Of a DNA stretch of 64,000 nucleotides, positions 1-12,987 are shown piece after piece. Origin of the DNA: Aptenodytes patagonicus (Eukaryota; Chordata; Aves; Sphenisciformes; Spheniscidae); contig NC_134949.1 of assembly GCF_965638725.1 (NCBI RefSeq), positions 112,771,378 through 112,835,377 of the forward strand, given 5' to 3'. The translations under genes were made by a program, and so were the position numbers. Numbering within the stretch: the stretch's first letter is position 1; each line of letters starts with the position of its first letter. The notes below the pieces were generated by a model that saw only the letters and a program-made list of their open reading frames with translations, searched no databases and was not told the DNA's origin.

Positions 1-3000
1 CTAGCTAAAGCAGAGGTCAGGCCGAACACATCTGATTAACTTCTCCTTGGAAGTGACAATGACAGCTGACAGGAGCGCCACAGCAGACATAATCTCCTTG
101 GACTTCAAGAAGCCTTATGCTGTGGTATGGCTTCAAAGGCTGATTTTTAAAACTTTTGTTGCTGGCAGCATTTTATTAGTTAAATCAGCATCAGAGTGAA
201 CGAGGCAGGTTAAAAGCTCATTTGGATTTGGTGCTAATCACTTTGGCAGTGACCCTTTAAAATAAAAATAATTTTAAAAATAGACTTTAGGCTGCTTGCA
301 GCTGTAAGTACTGCCTGTACTTACCCAAGCAAAGAAGGCTGACTTCAGTCAGAAAGATGAGCTTGATAGCTTGCTTTAATTAATTCTTAATAAAAGAAAA
401 ATAAAGCAGATGAAAGAAGCCAGCTCAAGAACTTAGAAGAAGTAAGCCAAGAATTTCATACTTATGGTCTGGGTCTTGTAAGTACAAGCATCAGAGTAAA
501 TTTATTTCCATGTGTGAAAATCAATGGTCTTTGTCACTGTAATTAAAACCGTACTTAAAAGTATAACTATTTTCATTAGGAGATGTTTTGCCTGCTTGTT
601 TCAGTAAGAGTTATACCACTGCTGGCAGACAGGGAAAGTCTCAGGCTGCACATAATTTATAAAGGCACAATGGCATTACTTCTTTTCTTGTCAGGGTGTA
701 AGCTGCCCAAGAACATCCTGCCATCAGGACACCGTCTTGCAGCTGTTTTCACAGAATCATCAAATCACCAAAACATCAGTGGGAAGGGACCACTGAAGGT
801 CTTTTAGTTGAAACCCCAGCTCAAAGCAGGACTGTGCCACTGCTAGATCAGGTCAGTGGCTTGGTCTAGCTGGGCTGTGAAAAACTGATTTGCAGATTTG
901 ACAGCCTCTCTGGGCAATGTGCTCCAGTGCTGCGCTACCCACTCAGCTTTGCTGTTGTTGCTTTGTTTTGGTTGGGGTTTTTTAGTGCTTTACCTATAGT
1001 GCTTAAGGAACAGGGATCCCTGAACCCTAATTCAAAGGGGAAAACCTTTATAAATAAACACACCCATCTTGTTCTATTGTTTCCTACCTCAGGAGTGTGT
1101 TAAGGCTGGATTGTCAGCACTAAGTACAATTTGTTGCCTTTTGTTGATTTCATCCAGTCTATTAATGTTGTTTAAACTTTTTTTTGTAGTTAATTATTAC
1201 AGTGCATTGTCTTGGGGCTATTTGAGGCTGAAAAACAAGACTTTAATGATAATGACAGAAACAAAGACAGGCTACTCTTGTCAATGTCAGCAAATAAATA
1301 GCATTAATCTGTCTTCATTACTGCCATGCATGGTGTAACACAAGAATCCACCAGGTGGGAAGAGGTATAACATCTTTTAACCACTCTACAAGTGCTAAGA
1401 ATTAAGCTGAAACTTAAACTGCAAAATTTTCTTTGATCAGCAAAGAATAGTGACAGTCATTTTGTCTTCAGAAGCTTTTCGACATCTTTCCTTTAGGATA
1501 CTGAGAGAGTATAGAATTGTCTGACCTGACCTGTCATCACCAGTTCTCGATGGGAGGTGCCTCACTGACATTTGTGCCTTTGGAAACTCTGTCTTGTCTG
1601 TACACTATAATGGGATGTTTATTCCAGCTGGAGTTGTATCGCTTTCCTGCTTTATTATTTAAAAGTATGAAGTTTTAATTAGCACATGGTTATGTTTTAG
1701 AGTGCTTTAGAATATGTCATATCCTTAAAGGCTTTCAGCAAATGGATGTTCGGTTCCCCCCCTCCCCCCCTCAAAAATGAGTTATCCAAGCAATCTGTGC
1801 TAAATGTTTTTAAGAATAAGGCTTGGACACACACAACTAGATTATGTGGCAGTGTAAATCAGAACGGTGTAATTCACTTCAGTGATTTACATTATCTGAA
1901 GGTCTGGACTATTAATTATTGGAAGCCTACCTTTTTAAAAGCAATTTTTTAGTCACTTTGACATCTAACCATCTGGCTTCAGTTTCCCTTGGTAGGCACT
2001 TTCAGGCATGAATACTAGGAAGCTTTGTTTAAATATGCAGATTACCTAGGCAGCGTGTAGGAGATGGTGAAAGATACAGCTTTGATTGCACGGTTTATTT
2101 CTTTGCAAAGTTGTCTTGGTTAAACTTCACATACCAGTCACTAATGGATTTTATTTACTGGTCTCTTTACTGTGGCTTTGCACTACTGTTCGAGAATTTA
2201 ACTGATGGGATAAGAAAACAAGTGCCCTGGCTGGTGTGAGCAACAGTTCATCTGTCACAATAGCTGGTCCCCCTGTGGTGGCAACAGGAGAGGTTGTTTA
2301 GGGAGTGCCTGTGAGCCTGGCCACTTTCGGCAGTCTATTCCTCTAGCACATCTCTGTAAAACATAGGTGTGACGTGTTTTGGGAAGAATAATGGCTATGG
2401 CAGCACTATCCACACAAATTGTATTTCATGGCCTATTTGCAACTCTTTTGTTGGGGAGGTTTTTGTACCCATCTTTCACAGGTTTCTATGCCTTCCTACA
2501 TGTGCATGTGTTGGGGTTGTCTCTCTCTCCCTGCGTGTGATCTCACAGATCGCAGCTCTGGCACCGCTGGGTCTCTCATTCTCAGCCTGGAGGCTTAGCC
2601 CTCTTGGGCTGCCACTGCTGTATCTGAAAAGGAGGCTGAATCAGCATCCTCACCCCGCAGAGCTGATAGTCCACAGTATTATCACCAAGTCAAACAGGCA
2701 GAAGCTGTAGACTGGGCTGTGAACCCACAGAGATTTAGGCTACCTCTAACAGGCTGTTTGCCAAGGACAGCAGAGCTCCTCAGTCCCAGACTGAGATTCA
2801 TAGCATGCTCTTTCATATAGCTCCTACACATGGACTGTAATTTTCTTTACCGTCAGAGAACAGTCTCATCTATAAAGTAAGATCAAATGTTTGAACACAG
2901 AGTTCTGTTCCCCCGAGGGATATGATTTTACCCAGCACAATATTTCCTGAGGCAGCAGAGTTATTGACTGCAATATTTTATGTTGCTGCAGAATAGAAGC

Positions 3001-6000
3001 CTCTGTAAAATAGCCTTTAATTATCACCCTGTTTTGTCATTATTGTATCTTCAGGTGTGGATATAGAAGGGGGTGCAGAAGAACCTCGAAGAGCTTTGGA
3101 CCAGTTCACTACTTTTTCCTTTAGGCCTGCTGAGATTTCTCCATTCATCAGATGTGGAAACAACTTGTGGTCCTGGGCAGGGTTATGTACTCCTGCACCT
3201 TTACAATCCCAAGCCACCGCCTCCTCCTGTCTCCCCCATCCCTGAAGCAGAGGTGTACTCTTGTCATCTGATGTCCCCTGTAGGAGAAAATGCCCTAGTG
3301 TTTCTCTGCTACCCCAGCTGCGAGGCTGTCACCACTCTTGCTGATAAAGCCTGAACGTAACTCATTTAACTTGAAGGAGGGTTTGTATATGCTGCTAATA
3401 AAAAAAAAGGTATCTATCTGCAATGTTTTTTCGATAACCTCAGTTTTGTAACATTTGTGACATCTCAGTTAGACTTAACTATTTAATCAAAGGTAATGGT
3501 CTGTAAAAGGTTCATTTTAAGTACCTTAAGACCTTTCTTAGAAGATGCGTTTCCTATTGTCACTGTAATTTTTTGCTTGCCCCGGTTTAAAACAACTACT
3601 GAGTTTCAGTAGCTTAGACTCTTCTATATGTGTTATTAATTCAGCAAGAGACACGTGAGTTTGTATGAAGAAAAATAGCTTAGATCCCGTTAAGACCTTC
3701 TTCATCCCAAGACCTGTGACAGTGTTGAGAATTCTCTGATCCTGACATGTGCGTCTGAATTTCCCAGCTCAGTGTGTGCATCTAACAAAACCCATCATCA
3801 GCCAATTGGAAGTCTGATTTTCGAGGACCATTGAACACTGAACATTCCCAGTGAGCTGCAATTACAGAAACAATTGTGCTAAATAACTTTGGACTGATGG
3901 TGTGTGAACATCAGCCCTCCCAACTTCCCCTTTCTTATTTCGGTTGGAGTCTGACGGTGTACAGGGTTACAGTAAAAATTTTTTAAGGAGTGTTGATGTG
4001 CTTCGGAAATTCTGGCATTTCTTCATTATTCCTTTTGAATTATGCCTGTGTTTTATGACTCCATGCACTGAATAGCCTCATATTTGCAGTTGTACTTGGT
4101 GTTGAGAAGAAAAAGGGCAGGATATGTTTTACTGAAGGTGAAGAATCTTAAACACCCCTCACATAATTCCAGTTCCACTTTCAGTCATAGCAGCGTTAAG
4201 TCAGGAGGCGGCAGTATGTTTCATATGTTTCCATAGTGCTGGACATATGTCAAAAGTATGAGGCAGTTTACCTAAGACAAATAATAGACTGTATCAGAAA
4301 ATCTACCTTTGTTTATTAACCTTGTGAATTGTTCATTTTGCATTTTTATTTGGCACAGTGGAAAGTGTTAATATATATATTACGGTGATACTGAAGGGTT
4401 CAACCCCACTTAGGAGTCCTACAAAGCATGTAAAAAACATTAACTTTTTGGTCCGAGACTGGTAAATTGATACGTGATGCCAGCACATGGGTGGTACACT
4501 CACACGTCACGCTGACCACTAATGTCAGCGAGGTGCTCAAGGTCACCACGCCCCGTTATTAGGAGTCAACAGTCTGCCTCTATGTGTTTTATACAGGTCT
4601 TGTTCTCGTCTCTGCTAGTTCTCTGGATCGAATGCCACACACTGACGATGACATAAGTTTTTCACGTATGATGACTCTTTTCAAATGCATGTGACATGAT
4701 TCAGTGGTCTCACTTAGATTCATGGATGAGCCTATACACAGTACAGCATGTCTGTCCTTGCTGGCGAGATCAAAAAGCCGCATAGCTGGGCTAGATGCTT
4801 GGTTGTCTTGCCACACTTACAGCTAACCCATCTCATGTTGGCTACCCAAGTGAAAATACGCTGCAAACATTGCCTAACCTCTGCGGGCAGCCAAATGATC
4901 TCTGTTTTAGAACTGTAAACTTGCTACCTGCAGTGAGCACAAAACAGACTTAAAATATTTGCTATGTAATATGAATATTAAATGTAATAATTAAAAACAG
5001 CTATATAAACATAAGGTAATCCAGCAGCTTTAACAGGTACTTCTCCAACCCTCCTCAAGCACAGGTGGAAACGCAGACTAAATTGTGTAAACCAAACCTC
5101 CATGAAGTAATACATAAATGGTGATGTATTGTGACAAGGTAGTTAACAAAGTGGAAGGACGAACATCTGTCTCCTGCGTATGGATTGGCAGGTACAGTGA
5201 AGACTTGGGAGTACATGAAGGCTTATAGAGAAACTTGCAGAATACTGCCTGTGTAAAACCTCTCCCTGGTCCTATTTCTAAAACTGGACTTTTTCCACTG
5301 CTATTCTAAAAGGATGAGCTGACTGAGGAGGAAAAGGTAGTTTCTTATATGCCTGGCTGGCAGTACAAGGCATTTATATTCTGATCACAGAATGGAAATG
5401 AGTATGATTTAATGTTAAGGTGTCTAGAAGTAAGGATTGGAAGGCCCATAGGGAAAAGAGTGAAGGAATGTAAAAGGGAAGCTGTCATTCTGATAAGAAA
5501 TATTTAGTTAATAAATAAATATATTACATTTGGATGTTTTGTATGGTCAATTATTAGAAGACCTAAAACCAGTATGTGATAAAGACGTGTTCTATGTTAG
5601 TTGTTTTGTTTTATTTTTCCACCTCTGATATTACAGAAACAAATACTTATTTAAAAAAAAAAAAAAGAGAGAGAGATATTTTAAGAAATTGCTCTCAATT
5701 TTGCCTGGAATAACCAGACATTTCAGTAGAAACCAAAAAAGAACATCTTCCTGCATTTTTAACATTAATGTTAATATTAATTCTGCCTTTCATATGTGCA
5801 TGCAGTAGAAGCAATCTCCTGGTGAGTCAAGGATTACATTTAAAATTAAGAGTAACACTTGTGAGGCCTCTGAGGGAAGAGATGGTAAACTTAATAAAAT
5901 GGTAATTTACTTTGTTGGGCTGAATTTTTGTTCTCATGCTTGAATGTTATTGCATCCTTTGAAAAATTCACGAGAAAGATTTGCAATTAGAGATCTTCTA

Positions 6001-7564
6001 AACTCAGAACAAATAATTTAAGTAGTGTCCACAAGTACTATATGTTTTTACAGTAGGTAATAACTTTGTACCCTTTGTCACTCTTCTGCTGTCCCTTTCT
6101 CTTAAGTTCTTAGGTGCAACGTGAGAGAGGTGAGGAGATTTTCTTAGCGACATGAACACAGGAAAATTCTCTCTGGCAATAATCTATTCAGCAGTTCTGC
6201 TTTAGTTCATCTTCAGTTCATGCTAGAACAATAGTAAGGTGAGCTTGGGGAAAAACTTTCATCTTCTGCTCACTATAAATAAGGTTTCAAAAGTTTATTG
6301 TTCTTAAAGGGATGGGCTAAGAGTAGTTGAGTGACTGTGGTAAAAAAGTCTAAAATTATTCTAAATATAAGTACCTTAGGCTATGAAATGCAACAGCCAT
6401 TTAAAACCTTCCTTTCCTCTCCCCATATACAGAATTAGAGCCACACATGGCCAAATAGAGCCGCATATGACTGTGCACAGGATTTCCACTGCTGTGCTAT
6501 AGGTCAAGCCACGGAGGATGCATATTGCTGTTTGGTAAAACCACTGGAATATTTCCAGAGTAGGATTATCCCAGCAGCCTGATTCTGAACGATAATAGAT
6601 GCCTGTAAAGAACAATGGGAATTTGAGCAGTACAAACCTATTTGTTTTCAAGTGGGTCATAGACAGATTTTTTTTTTTTTTCTGATGGTAGAAGAGCACA
6701 GGAATATGGACCATCTAGGTGTTAGTTGCTACGGTAACCATAAAATCACATCCTCCAAAACCTTTCTATTTAATTATATACATCACTATCGAGTGGAGTA
6801 AATTTCATTTTTTCTTTAAAACTCCAGATTGCAAAGGAAAAAAGGCATGTTCATTGCAGTTTAACCTTTCCTTTGTCACTGATATTCTTGGGAAAAGAAT
6901 TTTTTCCTTTTTAAAGGCATTTTTTGCTGATGTTCCATCCAGTTTTATTGACATAGTAAATTATTGTATTCGGCTGTAGTGGTACACAGTTAAGGGTTAG
7001 AGGTTTGTCATTGTTTCTGTGTATTTATAACCTAATTCTCCAGACTTCTCCTTGATATACATGATTTGTTCCCAACCTGCATGCTATTGGGGTTGTATTT
7101 CACCTTTGGAAATACCTGCATCGTGCTGAAATCCATGTCTACTTGAAGACTACATGGAAAATACCACCTGCATACAGAAAACCTTATATATTGCCATTGA
7201 AAACAAAGCCAAGATACTCAAATCAAAACTAAGATTGTACAATGGCTCAGATGTATTTTCTGAACTGCTTTTGTGCACCAGGGTGATTTAGGTGGATGGC
7301 CATTAATAGCCAGACCAGTCTGTACCCAGATAATTCAGATAACTCTTCTGTTCCTAAGCTACCTTCTTTGTAAAATGGCAATAATTATAGCTAACTTTGA
7401 TATCTAGGGAAAAAGGTGCAGAATATTATTATAATTTTTTTTATTTCCCTACTTTCATAGGTTTTATGACACATCCTTTTTTATGTTAGTAGAAGAGATA
7501 CATATCTGACTGGCTTGGATACAAAAATCATAATTTTCTTGGTTTTTTACAATATATGTAATAT
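1..7564. other. Unique non-coding DNA, left flank
   Basis: No supported gene. Open frames here are short, lack family resemblance and are not flanked by convincing splice signals. The sequence is AT-rich with poly-A/T runs, such as the A-run followed by GAGAGAGA near 5650-5677. A C-run pair at 1756-1770 gives short G-runs on the minus strand. The first 260 bases look like a possible conserved non-coding element (see findings). A MIR-like relic lies near 7346-7396. Confidence 0.6.
7346..7396 (+). repeat. MIR-like SINE relic (3' half)
   Basis: The stretch around TTTGTAAAATGGCAATAATT at 7367-7386, preceded by a CTAAGCTACC segment, resembles the conserved 3' half of MIR-type tRNA-derived SINEs, where a 'CATCTGTAAAATGGG' block is followed by 'ATAATAATAG'. 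Only about 50 bp is recognisable and no tRNA-related head is visible. The match is from memory of the family consensus. A profile search with MIR and related core-SINE models would decide it. It would be an ancient, inert relic. Confidence 0.4.
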
Positions 7565-7569
7565 GTAAA
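7565..7569. repeat. Target site duplication, left copy (GTAAA)
   Basis: GTAAA directly abuts the LTR terminus TGTCG. An identical GTAAA follows the other terminus at 8161-8165. The exact placement at both ends supports the LTR boundaries. Confidence 0.85.
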
Positions 7570-7731
7570 TGTCGTGGTTTAACCTCAGCCAGCAACTGAG
7601 CACCACAGAGCTGCTCGCTCAATCTCACCCCCCCGCCTGGTGGGATAGCGGAGAGAATCAGAAGAGTAAAAGTGAGAAAACTCGTGGGTTGAGATAAAAA
7701 CAGTTTAATAATTGAAATAAAATAAAATAGT

Positions 7732-7771
7732 AACAATAATAATAATAATATAATAATAATACTAATAATAG
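7732..7771. repeat. (AAT)n microsatellite inside the LTR
   Basis: About 40 bp of AAT trinucleotides with two small interruptions, in the middle of the solo LTR next to its variant poly(A) signal. It probably grew from an A-rich stretch after insertion. It occupies part of the region between the poly(A) signal and the promoter, so this LTR is shorter than the form I remember for the family. Confidence 0.85.
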
Positions 7772-7949
7772 AATATACAAAACAAGTGATGCACAGTGCA
7801 ATTGCTCACCACCCACCGACCGATGCCCAGCCAGTCCCTGAGCAGCAGCCCCCCCGGCCAGCTTTCCCCAGTGTATGTACTGAGCATGACATCACATGGT
7901 ATGGAATGTCCCTGTGGCCAGTTGGGGTCAGCTGTCCTGGCTGCGCCTG

Positions 7950-7965
7950 CCCCCCCCCCCCCCCC
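7950..7965. repeat. C16 homopolymer
   Basis: Sixteen consecutive C residues lie inside the solo LTR, giving a G16 run on the minus strand. This is a likely length-variable site and possible sequencing trouble spot. Confidence 0.9.
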
Positions 7966-8160
7966 AGCTTCTTGTGCACCTCCAGCCTTCTCAGTCGGCA
8001 GAGCATGGGAAGCTGAAAAGTCCTTGACTAGTGTAAGCACTGCTTAGCAACAACTAAAACATCGGTGTGTTATCAACATTATTCTCATGCTAAATCCAAC
8101 CACAGCACTGTACCAGCTACTAGGAAGGAAATTAACTCTATCCCAGCTGAAACCAGGACA

Positions 8161-8165
8161 GTAAA
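8161..8165. repeat. Target site duplication, right copy (GTAAA)
   Basis: GTAAA follows the LTR end GGACA and matches the left copy at 7565-7569 perfectly. Confidence 0.85.
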
Positions 8166-11100
8166 TTTAATTTTTTTTCTTTTCCCTCTTTAAATATTTT
8201 TCTTTAAAATATGTTGATTTAAAAAAAAAGTGATGAGAAGTGATCCCCATATAGGTATTACACATTCATATGCAATTCATATAATTCTTTCTTCATTATT
8301 CTGGTACTGCATTGTCACACCTTACCAAAATGAATATTTTCATATAAAAATGAACCTTTTCATATTAAAAAAAAAAAATCCAGGTCCCACACAAATTTGT
8401 TGTAAGAAGTTAAACTGCACATACTGTTGGAGGTTTTCCAGGCAAGAGGTCACATGCTAATAATTATGTTTATTAGCTACAGAAGTATTACCATTGCAAT
8501 CAAAATTGTACATTGCAAATCATTATTACTGTTTTGGAAAGCAAGTAGTAGAATTGAGAGATGTGTTAAGACAGTTCATAAAGGCAATCTCTCTAAAATC
8601 AATATACAGAATCCCAAAACAGCAGGCATCTTTAGCCAGGTAATAAATAAATACAGTGTTTGAGCTTTACAGAGTGACTTACACCTAACCCAAATAATAT
8701 TTTTAAGGCTAATTCAGAATATTCTTTGTATTGGACAAAATAATTCAGTATAAATATAATGAAAAAAATATTCAGCTCAGAAAATTTAAAGCTATAGTCT
8801 TATTAATGTAACAAGATAACTTTATCAAAATTACTGCCAATTAGTTTATTTTTGCCAGAAATTAGCCTATTGCTGTGATTAACTGTTTTGCTTTCTAATG
8901 AAAAAGTAAATTATATTAAAAAATAGTAAGTGGTCTGAAATGTATGCTTGTACTATTTGGTAAGCATTTTAAATCTTAATAGTACTGAAAAACTAAAATT
9001 ACTATCATTGCTTTGTGTGTTAAGCACCAATCTTTTTCATGTTAAAAAAGGAATTCCTCCAAGAGGGGAAAAACCTCTTGGTTTTTCAAAGCCCTGCCAT
9101 CTGCCCGAGCAAAGAGCCTAGCCATCCTGAAGGAAACCAGAGTCCTGGCACACTGCCTAGAAGGGTGAATCCCGATCTGTGGTTCGGGTTTATGAACTTG
9201 TGACAGACAGACAGACGGTTCTAAGCAGTCCTCAGTCCAGCATCATGCTTTGAGCTGCAGATGTCAATGATAGCAATTCCAAATCTGTTATGAAATTGGG
9301 ACGATCCTCAATTTTCATTTTCTTTATTATCCTACTTCCAGACCAGGGGATTCTTGGGTAATCTGGGAAGATGCTTTCTCTGTATGTGTGGACTTTATAT
9401 TATTATTATCATTTCCTAAAACAGCTCAACAACTTGGTGGAGATGTGTCTTCTTACCTTTTTGAAACACTGGAGAAATGCACCGGGGTATTGTGCATCCT
9501 GCTAGTGTTGCCAGTTTGTTGCATCCAGGTTACAGAGTACATTGCATTTATTCCCACCTATTTGCTACACTCAAAATCTTGTTACAGGGAAAATAAGTAC
9601 ATATCGTACACAAACAGGGATTTTATTGTTATTCTAATTTATGTCTTAACAGATTGATCAAAGAATAACCATTAGTCCCCTTAAATTGTATTAATACTTA
9701 TGATTCAAATTATATACAGTTAAGATCGGTATACCCAAACAACCTAGTATCTCCATGTTTCTCTGGTATTACTGTCATTCTTCCACTGTGTTTCTGGGTC
9801 CTAAGCTTCAGGGTTTGGTTCAGGGCAGGGGAGAAGGATTACAGCCAGTTGTCACCATCATAGTCCTTTTTTGGGAGAACTGTGATGTTGATGTACATGT
9901 TTCCTTCCTCCTCACTTTTGGGTCTGTCTGGAGTCATTTTATATGTTTTATAATAGGATCTATGCCCTGCTGCTTCTTCATTTGTTCACATTTCCACATC
10001 ACTGTGTATAGTACATTTAACTTACGTTAGATACGTGTTCATTGTTCTCTTTGTTATCCTTAAAATTATCCTTACCTGCTCACATGGTTGCATTCCTTTA
10101 ATGACCATTAACTGACCATTGGTGACATGTTTATAGCCCTGGGGCCCCTGGTGTCATCCTGTGCCCATACTTTCAACACCCCTGCTATCACCCCATGCCA
10201 GTACTCCTCTACTCTTCATTTTATTCTAGAGTCATAACTAGCTCATTCTGCACTGAATAACTGCTTGCTATTACGCCATACATTTTTTCACAAACTAAAT
10301 CAAAGTAGGTAATAGTCATTGGATTATTAGATAATTGTTGTTACAGCTAAACAAGACTAAATATGGCTCCAGCTAGGCCAAAACAAGTCCAGACAGAGCC
10401 TGATAGGTGTTGAGTTCTGTGTTATTAGCTTAGCACAAAGCCTGTTACAAACAACGCTGTACTTACCAGGCAACAAGTGTACAAACAAGCGTAATCCCAA
10501 AGCCCTTGCTTTAAGGATCCATGCAAGTATGAAGGAAGTACCTACTTGTTGGTTAGCAGTGGAACATCTATGATACAGGACACAGAACCAAATATCCTGT
10601 TCACTTATGATTTTGCAATGGTGGAATAAAGAAATAGAGTAACAAAAGACATTGCTATGACCATACTTAACAAGAATCTTCTTAAATACTCCAGTTTCTC
10701 AGGCTGCTTGCTTAGTTTCTGTGAGCCATCCCCAGGCTGGCACACCAGAGAGAGCCCTTAGATCTGAATGTTTTCTACTTGAACTGTTAATGTTGGTTGG
10801 AGAAGCCATGTGGACCAGTTTCTTCTTTGGCCCACAATCAAAGGACCTGTTTTTTTTCTCTCTTACTTGTTTACCTACTCATCATTTTCCTGTGTGAGAG
10901 CACTGAGACATTATATGGTGCCAAGAGGATTATGTAATCGCTTTCCCCCATCCTCCCTAAGTTTACTTGATTAACATTTTTATTGCATATCTTAATTACT
11001 AGATTCCTACCTTTAGGCTTCAGGCTGCTTTCTCCTCCTTACAGCCTTCATCGAATGCATTTATTTAATTTTAAAAATTCTGTTACATGGGAAATTTTAA

Positions 11101-12653
11101 TGGGTTTAAATATCTGTTTTGTTACAACTTTGTATATAGAGTACCATAACAACATATTAAAAATTATTTGAGAATTTGCTTCTGAGAAGGAACAGCTTCT
11201 TCCTTTGCACTCCATTAGATTTCAGGAAACTCATTTATATGGACAAAAATTAAAAATAAAAATTTGATGTCCTTAATATGAAGGATTTAGAAACAGCTTT
11301 TGTCATTGGAAGAATATGGTGACATATTCTGGCAAATATAAAGGAAAACAGAGGGCAGTATCAATCCCTTTCTAGCTCAAGAGTTGGAAATGTAGGTATT
11401 TCTTTGTGTAGGTCACTTGAGGAATTGATCCAGAAAGCAGTGTCAAACCAATTCCAAATCTGCAGAAAGCACAGCTGGGGAGTGTGTGGTCTCTTCTTTT
11501 TATCCAATAGTTCAGTGATTATAGAACCCATCTGTAAAATAATATTGCAGTTACCTGAGCACATTTTCTGCACTGGATGGAGTTTGCAGATCACCATATT
11601 GCAGCATATTCTGATTCAGGGCTCTTGCGAGCTGTCTTGCTGAATTCTTTGTGCTTTTTATAAAAAAATTAATTACCTTTAATAGAGCAGAGACTTGAAT
11701 CCTACCCTGACAACAGTGCTATCAGTATGTTAGGTGGCATTCTTGCATTGTCTGTTTCTTCTTCCCCCAAATATGTCATGATATGGAGGACAGGGGAACA
11801 GCTTCAAAAGGATGCTTCAGGGTATTTGAGGTGACTGGATTAGGTTGGCCCCTGGCACCTGGTGACTCCTGGACACTCTGTCCTTGGTGAGATTCCTCGT
11901 GGTGGGGAGAGACCCTTCATGCCTAATAGGTGGTTGCAGATTCCGTCAGGAAGCAGGTTGGTTATAAGTTGTCCAGTGCAATGCAGTTCTTGTGGATCAA
12001 GCCCAATGCTGCCAGCAGCTTGTTAATGCAATGAACAGCTGTATTTCCTGTTTCCTTATTTTTCTTTTGGTGCTTTTTTTCAGTATACAGAAAATACACA
12101 GAATAGTTTGCACCTGTACTGTTTGGTGTACTGAAAAGGTCTTTTTCATGTGTTTTCCCATTGTAGATATAACTCACAAAGCATCATTTGCTTGCTATGG
12201 AGGTATGCAGCAAAATTATGTGCTGGGATCTGTAGGTGTGTGAGAGAGAAACCCTTTGTGTCTCTTGTTTCTTTCTATACTACAAATCAGTCAGCAACAA
12301 ATATAATTTATCCCCAAGTCACATTAAGAGTAACTTCTCATATCATTATGCCTTTAAAGGAACTCTGGGCTTGGCACATATCTGGGCTCTGCATATCTCT
12401 TATCCTAGGAACAACTTCTCCTTTGCTAAACTTTCTGGCTTGTTTTACATGAAAATGATCCCACAGGATGGAATGAGGCCAAACGTTGCATTGGCCAAAA
12501 TACAAGGTGATGAGTATAATTGGGTTTTTATTTATTATGTGACTTGGCATTATGATATCTGAATTATCTACACAGGCCTACACAAGCCATATAAGAAAAT
12601 GAGCCTGCTATCTGGATTTTATGCCTGGAATTAATCATCCGTATGTTGCTTCT
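8166..12653. other. Unique non-coding DNA between the LTR and the first pyrimidine array
   Basis: No gene recognised. The longest open frames (up to about 108 codons, near 12.2-12.5 kb) overlap in several frames and show no domain. A perfect 8-bp stem inverted repeat lies at 9059-9081. Two loosely similar 25-bp segments rich in CCCTG/CCCAT occur at about 10146-10195. Confidence 0.6.
9059..9081. repeat. Short perfect inverted repeat (8-bp arms, 7-nt loop)
   Basis: CCAAGAGG at 9059-9066 and CCTCTTGG at 9074-9081 are exact reverse complements around GGAAAAA. In a bacterial setting this followed by T-rich sequence would suggest a terminator. In a vertebrate it has no assigned meaning and may be chance. 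Confidence 0.7.
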
Positions 12654-12987
12654 TCTCCTCTCCTCTCCTCTCCTCTCCTCTCCTCTCCTCTCCTCTCCTC
12701 TCCTCTCCTCTCCTCTCCTCTCCTCTCCTCTCCTCTCCTCTCCTCTCCTCTCCTCTCCTCTCCTCTCCTCTCCTCTCCTCTCCTCTCCTCTCCTCTCCTC
12801 TCCTCTCCTCTCCTCTCCTCTCCTCTCCTCTCCTCTCCTCTCCTCTCCTCTCCTCTCCTCTCCTCTCCTCTCCTCTCCTCTCCTCTCCTCTCCTCCTCTC
12901 CTCTCCTCTCCTCTCCTCTCCTCTCCTCTCCTCTCCTCTCCTCTCCTCTCCTCTCCTCTCCTCTCCTCTCCTCTCCCCTCCCCTCCC
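12654..12987. repeat. Pentanucleotide pyrimidine array 1, (CTCCT)n
   Basis: About 334 bp, some 66 units, of near-perfect CTCCT on the plus strand (AGGAG on the minus). There is one 3-base slip near 12891-12896 (TCCTCCTCTC), after which the phase changes. The last few units shift to CCCCT before CACAGG. The unit is not a multiple of three and no unit contains a stop in either orientation. Every frame therefore stays open and encodes a 5-residue periodic peptide; those frames are not genes. All-pyrimidine with mirror symmetry makes it a candidate H-DNA former. Confidence 0.97.

Larger units (their letters stand above)
7570..8160 (-). mobile_element. Solo LTR of an avian ERVL-like endogenous retrovirus
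   Basis: A 591-bp segment starts TGTCG and ends GGACA on the plus strand (TG...CA termini). It is bounded by a perfect 5-bp direct repeat GTAAA at 7565-7569 and 8161-8165, which marks integration; 5 bp is the usual duplication of ERVL-type (class III) elements. The terminal sequence matches my memory of a very common bird LTR. In that family the sense strand is the minus strand here: U3 lies at the high coordinates and U5 at the low ones. A variant poly(A) signal ATTAAA is present on the minus strand at 7704-7709. The TATA region near 7870-7890 looks degraded. An AAT microsatellite (7732-7771) and a 16-base C run (7950-7965) have grown inside it. No internal gag, pol or env sequence adjoins, so it is a solo LTR left by recombination. 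Subfamily assignment needs a repeat library. Confidence 0.88.

Noticed and set aside
9059..9086. Rho-independent terminator-like hairpin plus T-run
   Set aside because: The window is vertebrate nuclear DNA, so a bacterial terminator makes no sense in this setting.
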